The notes under the pieces: generated by a model | Databases searched by the model: none | Told to the model about the DNA's origin: nothing | Seen by the model: the letters and a program-made list of their open reading frames with translations, nothing else | From: Flabesymbios commensalis | Lineage: Eukaryota > Annelida > Polychaeta > Terebellida > Flabelligeridae | DNA length: 64,000 nucleotides | Direction of reading: 5' to 3' | Assembly: GCA_964017125.1 (NCBI GenBank) | Contig: OZ024915.1 | Location: 19,595,185 to 19,659,184, forward strand | Position numbers and translations under genes: made by a program | Shown here: positions 55,563-64,000 of the stretch, one piece after another | How the letters are laid out: every line of letters starts with the position of its first letter | How positions within the stretch are numbered: position 1 is the first letter of the stretch

Positions 55563-56206
55563 GAAACGTTCATTTTAAGATACAACGGGGGCATGTCCAA
55601 AATGCGTTATAACAATGATGTCTGAATCGCTATAGGATATTTGATGAAATGTTATCGTAATGTTCTATGAACATGATCTTTAATGATGTATGTATGTGCT
55701 CATTTACACAACAGTATAACTGGAAAGCGGTCTATGTGTCGAAGTCTGCATGAATTTAAGTGACGGGTGGGTGACGGGTGGGGATTATAGCAGGATTCAC
55801 ACTAAACGTGATGAATTATTGTCGCTGATTTCTCAGTCATGACAATTCTCAACCAATTTTACATTTCTCATGCAATATTACAAGCACTATTTTCAAGTGC
55901 TGGGGCGACTACCTTGAAGATGTCATTGAAAAAAATTCCATAGTTTAAAAGTTAGCCTGTTTTACATGTTGTAGATACAAAAAAATGTCGCCCTCTATAA
56001 ATCCATTACCTTAATCTCAAAATGTCATTGCATGTCAAATGGTCTAACTTCTGAAATTCCTTCTAAAACTTCGTCCCCGCAATTATAGTGTGTGCAAAAT
56101 GTCATAGAAATCGATATAGAATTAACTGAGGAATCCGCGAAATTCCTTCACCCTGATTAACGAATTTATTATGAATCTCACTATAGTTAGGTGATCGCTG
56201 GTGCAA
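55563..56206. other. No gene recognised
   Basis: Includes a duplicated GTGACGGGTGG at 55758. Nothing else. Confidence 0.4.
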
Positions 56207-56413
56207 CTAGCAGGTGCGACTGGTTACATGTGTACTTGGACACTTATGACCTTGCAAGAAAGCTAAATATGAAGTATGACACATAACTCGAACCCGGACA
56301 CACGCGCAGTCCATTTTATCTCCCTCATTGAGATGTAACACAAACACAGATGTGGCATCTGCCGTATATGTGTAGTGGGCCTTTTTGTCAGCTCGCCAGC
56401 TGTTCTGAGCCAT
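56207..56413 (-). CDS. C1q-like domain terminal exon or fragment
   Basis: The minus strand reads DKKAHYTYTADATSVFVLHL, then NEGDKM and HTSYLAFLQG, ending at a stop. ATSVFVLHLNEGDK is very like the F-G strands of C1q/TNF domains, and TSYLAFL could be the last strand. Stops lie just upstream in this frame; a possible but weak acceptor (CTGTAAG) would enter in frame after them. No N-terminal C1q exon was found, so it may be a terminal exon or a relic. Confidence 0.4.
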   Translation of the reverse strand: MAQNSWRADKKAHYTYTADATSVFVLHLNEGDKMDCACVRVRVMCHTSYLAFLQGHKCPSTHVTSRTC

Positions 56414-56551
56414 TACTTACAGCTACATTGTAATATCCTTCTGATAAGAGACATGTATTTGTGATAACAATGTGATAACACACTGCCCGGGACGATCGCT
56501 CGCGCGATACAATGTGATATAATCTAAAATGATGGCAAACCGGTGTTAGTT

Positions 56552-56781
56552 TAAACTCTTACAACGCTAAAATATTTTTGTATAAGCCATGGAGACTAAT
56601 GGATTTTATTCACTTTGAAATCATCATAAATATCTTAGTAGGCTTTTTCCGTTTCATTTAAATACATATGTTATGGGTCTACGGCCATTATATTAAAAAA
56701 AAATCAGCGCGGGGACCGTCTTTAGACGTCAGAATCTGACGTCTGTAGACGTCAGAAGCGGCACCCGCGCAGAAAGGGTTA
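56552..56781 (+). mobile_element. TTAA-MITE family C
   Basis: CTCTTACAACGCTAAAATA start, GGGTCTACGGCCATTATA, a strong GACGTCAGAATCTGACGTC hairpin, CCGCGCAGAAAGGGTTAA end. Confidence 0.85.
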
Positions 56782-56782
56782 A

Positions 56783-56835
56783 GGTTGGGCCATTGTCTTT
56801 GACATTGGCCCAACATTGGGCTAGTGCCTCATTTT
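56783..56835. repeat. Foldback F, short copy
   Basis: GTTGGGCCATTGTC / GACATTGGCCCAAC around TTT, directly after family C. Confidence 0.75.
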
Positions 56836-57577
56836 TTAGTGTATGTGTCGGGTAGTAAATCTGTGTATTTACCAGGGCATTCTCTGTTAGTATTATTTTT
56901 TCTGACCTGTTATTCATCGAGTATAATCAGAAAATGTGAAACATATATTGACATATTGACATATATGTACATGTGTTTGAAAGAAGATGAATTTGTCAAA
57001 AAAACATAGTTTGTGTGCCAACGTAAGCCACACATTGCCCCAGAATGCTATAACGTACGTCAGACTTGTTTATAGCTGTCTGGATCCAGTTTCGACAAGT
57101 CAATCAAAATAGAATAAATCTATAAATTTGTTATTCGGAAAAAAACAAATATTCGTTTTTAAAACAATAACTTAGATCACCAAATTTGTTTTTTGGTTAT
57201 CACATAAATTGTTCATGATCTTCAGTGGAAATGCTCTTTAAATGCTAGAGCAACGTTGTAGAAGGTAATACACTATATACCCAATACAGAATCAATATTT
57301 CGTGTTTGATGGGAAAGCACCATTGGCATGAACAGCGGAGAAATTGACTCAACATTGAGTGAACATTGTGCCAACTCGTTTATCTGTGTGTGTTTTTGGG
57401 TTGATATTTTTCGCACTGCGCCAACTTCGTGCCTGGCGCCCAGGCCACAATGGTCGGCTGAACCCCCAGCTTAGTGATTTTTTTTATCTTTTGGAGGTCG
57501 ATCCGTGTCCAAGTTTAGTCATTTTTCACTCAGTAATACCAAGTAGTATCAGTGGTAGACCAAAGAGCATAGCCCCT
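56836..57577. other. No gene recognised
   Basis: AT-rich, with no supported exon. Confidence 0.4.
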
Positions 57578-57828
57578 TAACCCTTTCAAGCCTGAATTTA
57601 CCATTATCATCTCCATCCACTACAAGCCGCGAATTGCTGTAGCAATTCTCGACTTGTAGTGGGTGGAGATGATTTAAAGTGCGTGATAAATACAAGAAAA
57701 TTACCATGTATTGGTAAACCAGTTTAATGGAAATTGTCCTTATGAAACCCTTAGCTGTGGGGAAATTAAATCTGTTTTCAGGGATGTAAGATGATGCTTT
57801 GATGCATCGTGAGGGCTTAAAGGGTTGA
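57578..57828 (+). mobile_element. TTAA-MITE family D
   Basis: TTAACCCTTTCAAGCC and GAGGGCTTAAAGGGTTGA ends. A long hairpin from CATCTCCATCCACTACAAG to its complement around AATTGCTGTAGCAATT. It is the best-preserved D copy. Confidence 0.9.
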
Positions 57829-57829
57829 T

Positions 57830-58018
57830 AAATTCAACTTCACTGGAGGCAGCTGTTGTGCCTCGCTAACGCGATTAACATCTTCACGTGAGTGAAAATT
57901 ATGCAGATTTATAAAAATAGAGACCAATCATCTCACTGATCATACATGTTTACTGAAATGACTTTTCATATATAAAATTATACTATTTTAAATGTTCAGA
58001 GATAGGTGTTAACACATT
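57830..58018 (+). mobile_element. TTAA-MITE family A, degenerate
   Basis: Trace hairpin (CAGCTGTTGTGCC ... TTAACATCTTCACGTG) and body directly after family D. Confidence 0.5.
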
Positions 58019-58027
58019 AAGACCAAA

Positions 58028-58616
58028 TTAGGGGGCACTATTCAATTACTATAGAGGGAGGGTTGTGGATTTCACTTCCTATCTGCAAAATTGTTCTTAC
58101 ACACTCTGCCTGAAGCAAATATTTATTTATTTCACTTTAAGCTTGGTATTGATCCGAAGGTTAGGGAGCCGAGCGAAGCTCGAGGTTTGACAAATTTAAC
58201 CTTTTCACTACCATACATGACGGAAATTTCCGTCGTCATTCGTCAATGAACGTAACCATAAAATGACACAAATTTTCGTCAGATATATACTACATTTATG
58301 TATTTTTCGTCATTTGAAGCTGGAAATTGCGTTAGCAATTCCAGCTTCAAATGACGAAAAATAGAACTCCTACGCCAGTATATCTGGATCCTGGTATGCA
58401 CCCCGGCCTGGAAGTCAAAGGGTTAAAGGGTCATTTATTGACGCCGAGTGAAGCCAGGCTCAAAATTTGATCAAGAGCCATTAAATAATTATGATTTATT
58501 TTATAGCCTTCAGACAATTATCTATTTCACGGAAATTTGGTCTGAGAATATTTATTTCACACATAATCTACTGCCCCCCCTCCCTGTCCCTGGTAATTGA
58601 ATCGTGACCCTCTTAG
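58028..58616. mobile_element. Element G, split by family E
   Basis: The TAGGGGGCACTATTCAATTA end at 58028 has its inverted match GGTAATTGAATCGTGACCC ending about 58613. The body has repeated TATTTATTTCAC. Family E lies inside it. Confidence 0.75.
58198..58427 (+). mobile_element. TTAA-MITE family E
   Basis: TTAACCTTTTCACTACC and GAAGTCAAAGGGTTAA ends. A perfect hairpin, TTTTTCGTCATTTGAAGC with its complement, with the tip region AATTGCGTTAGCAATT. Only copy in the window. Confidence 0.82.
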
Positions 58617-58831
58617 TTGTGTCCATACCATCGTTGATTGGCGACTCATCATAACTCATATGACAGAACATTATACTATTCAAGTTCTTGTCTGCACATG
58701 GTTTATGGACAGTGTCCAGATACTTGTGATAGTCCTAGCCGGATCCTGGATAAAATACTAGTGTACATAACAATTAATTTATTATCCACAGCCTCGGTAC
58801 ACATCTCCCGATGTGGTCAGTGTGGACTGGC

Positions 58832-59077
58832 TTAACCATTTAACCGCCAGTGCCGCATATATTCGGTTTTACATTTTTTATTAGGACATGAGGTGCCACA
58901 TTTTAAATATGTTATAGATAAAATGTGACATCAACCAGCAATATTTGGGAAGAGTTGACCTCCATTTTGTCAAATCTGAATAATTTTCACTCACTTGAAG
59001 TTGTGGATCGCGTCAGCGAGACACAACTCTAAGTGGGTGAAAATTCAAATTGAATAATTTGGCGGTTAAAGGGTTAA
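58832..59077 (-). mobile_element. TTAA-MITE family A
   Basis: Full-length, with TTAA on both sides. Confidence 0.92.
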
Positions 59078-59079
59078 AG

Positions 59080-59303
59080 ACAAACACACTTAACAGAGCG
59101 CATGCGTGACATTTGACTGACGAATTCTGGCGTGCGTTATAAAATATTATAAACGTCACGACTACCACGAAACACTGCTAAAGTTGTTTTGACAAGTGCG
59201 TGTTTTACATTCCTTTGTTGGATTATTAAATAAAGATAAACACAATTGACAGAGCGCATGCGTGATATTTGACTCATAAATTCGGGCGGGCGTTATAAAA
59301 TAA
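59080..59303 (+). repeat. Direct repeat, about 66 bp
   Basis: 59080-59146 and 59235-59303 share ACAGAGCGCATGCGTGA, ATTTGACT and CGTTATAAAAT. Confidence 0.85.
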
Positions 59304-59600
59304 TAAATTCTGGTTTTTCATCATACAGGCCCTAGTAGATGTTTATGTGTATTTAATCCCTGCTGGATAGATACAATTTGCTTTAATATGTTTAACTTCA
59401 CAAAAAATAACATATCTGTTACCATCCTAATAGTAATTCGATAGTATAATCATGGGAGTATAGTCTGAAAAAGTAATTGAACGGACGGTTTTAAACTGGT
59501 ACCTAGTCAATCTGGGGCTGGGACAAAGCCTTTCTGCACTTAATGGGTATTGATAACAGCATAGTATAACGCCACACACAGTCGTATTTGCGTGATAGAA

Positions 59601-59692
59601 AACGCTAAACCAATGCCGTTTCAATGTTGGGCTAGCGTCGGAGAAGATGGCCCAACATTCACCCGACATTTGTTCAATGCCCTGTCGGTTGT
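59601..59692. repeat. Foldback F
   Basis: AATGTTGGGCTAGCGTCGG with GATGGCCCAACATTCACCC. Confidence 0.75.
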
Positions 59693-60448
59693 TTCTGGTA
59701 TAATAACACACATGTATGTGGCGGTCACTTAAATAACGCTGATATTATTGCCATGCGGGTATTACACACGCATGCGTAATGGGGCGGAAGCCCAGGGCCC
59801 ACTCTCTGAACCTTTGCGGCCGAAACCACTGTACTTGCCCCCTACAAAACAGAAAACAAAAAGAGAAATAACAGGATATATTTAAAACATGTAAAATGGA
59901 TATTATATCCTATATATATTGTTCAGGTGGATATCGCTCTATATTCTAACGTTACTCTGCAGTGCAAAGGCAAAAAACAGTATCTACTTTATTTTAAAGA
60001 AAACAGATACCAACTGTTCTTTTGTTGGATTATGCTTCAGTTATTCCACTTGTATTCCGTACAGGATGTGAAATGATCGGTGGATTAGATAATATACACC
60101 CGTTGATTATTCAATTATAAATGAAATTTGTATGGCATAAATTTAATTTCTGGTGCAGGGCATTGTACACACGATTATGTGTTTTTACTGGCGCGAAACA
60201 AAAACTTCAACTGAATGAGAATTATTAGTTTTGTCATATCGTGCGCAAATATTTTAAAATCTTGTTATTAGGAGATAAGCTCCACGTACATTGAAACTCG
60301 CTCTTTTTTATTCGGTAGTGTAAATGATTAAAATAAATACATGAGAATGACGCTCAAGGGAGCTATATGTAAAAAAAACGTTGACACTGAGTGAACGAAG
60401 AAGAGATAAATTCATACGCTTACCATGTTTGAAATAAAAAATTATGGT
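59693..60448. other. No gene recognised
   Basis: AT-rich, with nothing shared. Confidence 0.4.
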
Positions 60449-60690
60449 TAATCATTTAGCTACCAAGGTATTTATTAGATTTTTCACTCACTTGAAGTTG
60501 TGTCTCGCTGACGCGATTCACAACTTCAAGTGAGAGAAAATTATCCCGATTTCACAAAAATGGAGGTCAACTATTTTGAAATCTTGCTGATTGATGTCAC
60601 GTTGTATCATTACCATGTTTGAAAACTGTTATTTAATTTGCTAATAGAAAATAATAAAAAAATATAATCGCAACCGGCGGTTGAAGTTAC
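60449..60690 (+). mobile_element. TTAA-MITE family A, decayed ends
   Basis: Perfect hairpin (CTCACTTGAAGTTGTG and complement, GTCA tip); the ends are reduced to TTTAGCTACC and CGGCGGTTGAAG. Confidence 0.82.
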
Positions 60691-61110
60691 ACAAGGTGAA
60701 GCGATGTGAGGTGAGAAATTTGGAACCTGTCACCGAGGTATTTATCATATTTATATCATCTGTATACTTCACGGACACATTATTGTAAATCCCCCCCTGG
60801 ATGACTGAATGGAAATGGGGATCATCTAATTATACTAATTAACGTCATGTTAAATCACTCGCTGAAGTTATGATGTAGTGGCACACAGAGTGCAATCACT
60901 AATTAGAACATGCAGTCATTCTGGTTAATTAGCCCTTTCATTGCATCTAAGCTCGTCCAGGTTGCGTTTTTACAGCAAAAAAAATGATTGCGATTTATCG
61001 TAATATGGAGGTGAAGATCACAAATAAAATACTAATTGTAATTGATAACCGGATAGCTATAGGCGTACGGGTAATTCCATTCATTTCAACCTGGCTATTT
61101 AAAAACAGCT
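60691..61110. other. No gene recognised
   Basis: Nothing supported. Confidence 0.4.
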
Positions 61111-61344
61111 TTAACTCTTTAACCGCCGGTGCCGCATATACTCGGGTTTTCATTTATTATTAGCACATTAAATACTACCTTTTAAGCAAGTTGAAGAAAA
61201 AATGTGACATCAATCAGCAATATTTGAAAACAGTTGACCCCCGTTTTGTCAAATCTGAATAATTTTCAATCACTTGAAGTTGTGAATCGCGTCACTTCAA
61301 GTGGGTGAAAATTCAGATTGAATAATTTGGCGGTTAAAGGGTTG
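61111..61344 (-). mobile_element. TTAA-MITE family A, one hairpin arm trimmed
   Basis: The ends are intact. The hairpin reads CACTTGAAGTTGTGAATCGC then GTCACTTCAAG: half the tip and part of one arm are deleted. Confidence 0.9.
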
Positions 61345-61524
61345 AATGAATGAAAAATACCAAAGAGCAATTAGAGTTGTTGTATCTTCTAGTAAATTAT
61401 TTTTGATCAGGTGCTAGAAACTTAAACAAGACATAATAATTATTTTGTTGTTGTTTCATCTCCATGTGGTTAGTGGGAGAGTTGATTCTAATTATTATTT
61501 GAACGGAACCATCCGGGGATAAAT

Positions 61525-61638
61525 GTTAGCAAACGCGAGATATCAACCCAACGTCGGTTTAAGGTTGGTTCAATGTTGTTTCAACGTCTAGGACTCCAGG
61601 CCAACACCATTCCAACATCGTGTTGATATGTCGTGTGT
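61525..61638. repeat. Foldback F, degenerate copy
   Basis: GCAAACGCGAGATATCAACC and AACATCGTGTTGATATGTCG at the rims, centre scrambled. Confidence 0.6.
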
Positions 61639-61939
61639 GTCTGTATGGAGGACGTGTGGAGTTTATTATGTATTATTAGAACGATGTCCATTGTCGGCGC
61701 TAATTATTTTCTGTTTATGTCGACCACTTTGACCACACCATATTCATAACTGATGATAGCAATAGACAATGGACAATAGTTTTATTTCATAAAATCTGCA
61801 TACATATATACATATTACCATTACATCTATGAAGTACATGCCAGGAGAGCATGTTGATATTGATGATAGCAGAAATATAATTATAGTTATATGATTTAAA
61901 CTACTTTGTGTTTATTAACATGAATTAAAATACGAGGCG

Positions 61940-62032
61940 TTGGTCAATGATGAGCTATTGTTGGGCCAGCGTCGTAGACGATGGGCCAGTAATAACCGAG
62001 CATTGGTTCAACGACTTCTGTTTGCTGGCATT
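61940..62032. repeat. Foldback F
   Basis: ATTGTTGGGCCAGCGTCGT with GACGATGGGCCAGTAATAAC. Confidence 0.8.
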
Positions 62033-62145
62033 AAAGCAGCCCCTTGGGATGACATCAATTTTCGTTTTTAATTCCGCACTGAAGTAGTGTATCCCAGGGA
62101 TAATGTTTTTATTTTTTTCAGAATTATCATATTTCACTATTTCAC

Positions 62146-62286
62146 TATTTCACTCTTTTTCGGTGCTTTGATTGTTTTTTGACTTTTTCGTATTTTAGTT
62201 AAGATCATTAGGCTATATAGCTTCATATAAATTAAATTTTCAAAATTGACAACATTGAAAATGTCTCATCCCAAGGGGTCCCTTTA
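62146..62286 (+). repeat. Unclassified repeat J
   Basis: Second copy of 49411-49554. Confidence 0.85.
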
Positions 62287-62296
62287 AGTTCTATTC

Positions 62297-62441
62297 AACC
62301 CTTACAGCACGTCCCCTCACTGAAAGAGTAAAATATTTATTATGGTCGCAGACCCAAACTAATCGGAAAAAGCAAACTAAGTCATATAGATGATTTTTAA
62401 CTTAAAAAATCCTTTGGTCTCCATGATTTATACAATTCTAA
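62297..62441 (-). mobile_element. TTAA-MITE family C, hairpin lost
   Basis: AACCCTTACAGCACGTCCCC, GTCGCAGACCCAAACTAA and TTTGGTCTCCATGATTTATA. Confidence 0.72.
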
Positions 62442-62482
62442 GCTCAATACAACAACTGTTACGTATATTTGTGTATTTACCA

Positions 62483-62728
62483 TTAACCCTTTAACCGCCG
62501 GTGTCGCATATATTCGGGTTTTCATTTTTTATTTGCACATTATTTACCACCTTTTGAACATGTTGAAGATAAAATATGACATCAATCAGCAAGGTTTGAA
62601 ATCAGTTGAACTCTATTTTGTCAAATCTGAATAATTTTCACTCACTTGAAGTTGTGGATCGCGTCAGCGAGACACAACTCCAAGTGGGTGAAAATTCAGA
62701 TTGAATAATTTGGCGGTTAAAGGGTTAA
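62483..62728 (-). mobile_element. TTAA-MITE family A
   Basis: Full-length, with TTAA on both sides. Confidence 0.92.
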
Positions 62729-63011
62729 GCTGTTCCATTTTACCACATCTGGCACACATAGGGTGTTTATCCCTGTTTACAGTCGCTATTTCAGTCGGCT
62801 GTCGGTCAAGGTCCAGATCCTGGTCCATGCGGGGATTGAGGGAGGGAATGGGCGGCAGGGAGGAGGAGGGAGAAGGAGGGAGGGGGTCATTACACGTTGT
62901 TACATCGTAATTACAATGTCCCTGTAATAACTGACCATTTAGTTACCACGTTGATGACAAAGGTGTCAAACTGCGTAACTTATCATGGTCGTTTTGGAAT
63001 TACTGCTGGAA

Positions 63012-63258
63012 TTTACCCTTACGACGCTGAAATATTTTTTTATAAACCATGGGGACCAAAGGGTTTTTTTAATTTGAAATCAACATAAATGTCCCAATTA
63101 GCTTTTTCTGCTTCATTTGAATACCTATGTCTACGGTCATCATGGTCATTAGAAATATTTTACTCTTTTAGTGCGGTGATCGACTTTAGACGTCAGAATC
63201 TGACGTCTGTCGACGTCTGATTCTGACGTCTAAAGACGATCCCCGCACTAAGAGTTAA
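63012..63258 (+). mobile_element. TTAA-MITE family C
   Basis: TTACCCTTACGACGCTG start, a perfect GACGTC hairpin (GACTTTAGACGTCAGAATC and complement), CCCCGCACTAAGAGTTAA end. Confidence 0.88.
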
Positions 63259-63364
63259 TATATTAGAGTGTTTTCTCAGATCTGTAAAAACCTGGAATGT
63301 ATCGCTCTTCAAAGCCAATAGGCGCTAACTGCTCACTTGAACAGTAAGCAGTTGATAAATTTGT

Positions 63365-63443
63365 AATTATTTCAGTGCGAGGATCTGACTATATAGACGT
63401 CAGATTCTTACATCTTTAGACGATCCTCGCTCTGAAGGGGTTG
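63365..63443. repeat. Family C hairpin alone
   Basis: TCAGTGCGAGGATCTGAC ... GACGATCCTCGCTCTGAAGG, without the C body. Confidence 0.7.
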
Positions 63444-63447
63444 AAAT

Positions 63448-63520
63448 GCCAGCAATGACGAGACATCGACCCACTCTTGATTTAACGTTCACCCATCTTC
63501 TATGGCGCTGGTCCAACATC
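63448..63520. repeat. Foldback F remnant
   Basis: ATGACGAGACATCGACCC and GGCGCTGGTCCAACATC. Confidence 0.5.
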
Positions 63521-63735
63521 ACGACTATTGTCGTTTTTAATTTGCTTTATTTGTCAATCAAATCACTGATGTTGGGAACAAAATGTATGTTGAAGCATCA
63601 GTATGCGCAAAGGATATATCCCAAGTTATACAAATATGAGTAATTTTGACCCACTTGAAGTTGTGGATCGCGGTAGCGAGACACAACTTCAAGTGGGTGA
63701 AAAATAAATTGATAAGCTTAGCAGGGTGAGGGTTA
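63521..63735 (-). mobile_element. TTAA-MITE family B
   Basis: ACGACTATTGTCGTTTTTAA, a perfect hairpin with CGCGGTAGCG tip, TTAGCAGGGTGAGGGTTAA end. Confidence 0.85.
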
Positions 63736-63799
63736 AAATAAGGTATTATGTACGTATGTAGGTAAACGCGATTGATTGGTTTTTATTGATTGTTTTGAA

Positions 63800-64000
63800 A
63801 CTTTGAAACGTCTAAATCTGACGTCTATAAACGTCAGAATCTGACGCCTAAAGACGCTCCCCTCTCTGAAAGAATTAAAACACTATAATGGTCGTATAGA
63901 CCTATAACATAAGTATTCGAATGAAGCGGAAACAGCTACATGTAACTTATGATTATTTAAAATTAAATTGGTTGATACAAAAATATTTCAGCGTTGTATG
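63800..64000 (-). mobile_element. TTAA-MITE family C, cut by window edge
   Basis: Hairpin AAACGTCTAAATCTGACGTC and complement, TAATGGTCGTATAGACCTA, then the reverse of the C body to AAATATTTCAGCGTTG at the edge. Confidence 0.8.

Overview
This is AT-rich animal DNA with spliced genes. It is most likely from a marine invertebrate. Three things point that way. A LINE carries a virus-like 2A peptide, a trait known from APE-type LINEs of sea urchins, amphioxus and molluscs. TAGGCCTA-type motifs are scattered through the window, as is common in echinoderm and hemichordate DNA (from memory, not tested). The window also holds a small C-type lectin gene and a C1q-like fragment. The species cannot be fixed from the sequence alone.

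Layout. 1-2.5 kb: a mariner-like MITE and a 1.26 kb transposon whose terminal repeats are built of short subrepeats. 2.96-9.51 kb: a complete-looking two-ORF LINE on the minus strand, with a 2A motif, flanked by TTAAAAC and sitting inside an older repeat. 9.5-16.4 kb: little but repeats, including a decayed LINE cut by two MITEs. 16.4-17.8 kb: a two-coding-exon secreted C-type lectin. 18.5-21.4 kb: a broken Ty3/Gypsy-like fossil. 24.3-32.6 kb: a tandem duplication of a 4.2 kb unit. 33.5-48.1 kb: dense MITEs, a three-copy MITE array, a 2.7 kb foldback-type element and SINEs. 48.4-50.2 kb: two exons of an unrecognised secreted protein. 50.7-64 kb: more MITEs, a LINE fragment, a third element with subrepeat ends, and a C1q-like exon fragment.

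The dominant theme is a set of short non-autonomous elements ending TTAA-CCCTT...AAGGG-TTAA, as expected of piggyBac-type (or Kolobok-type) transposons. At least five families (called A to E here) share one plan: unlike bodies around a long internal hairpin. Families A and B carry nearly the same hairpin, with family-specific tips. Five nested insertions show that they use TTAA targets. The tandem duplication and other copies catch the hairpin being lost, trimmed or rewritten. No transposase for them is visible in the window.

Host genes are sparse: one confident (lectin), one plausible (secreted protein), and two weak exon candidates on the minus strand.
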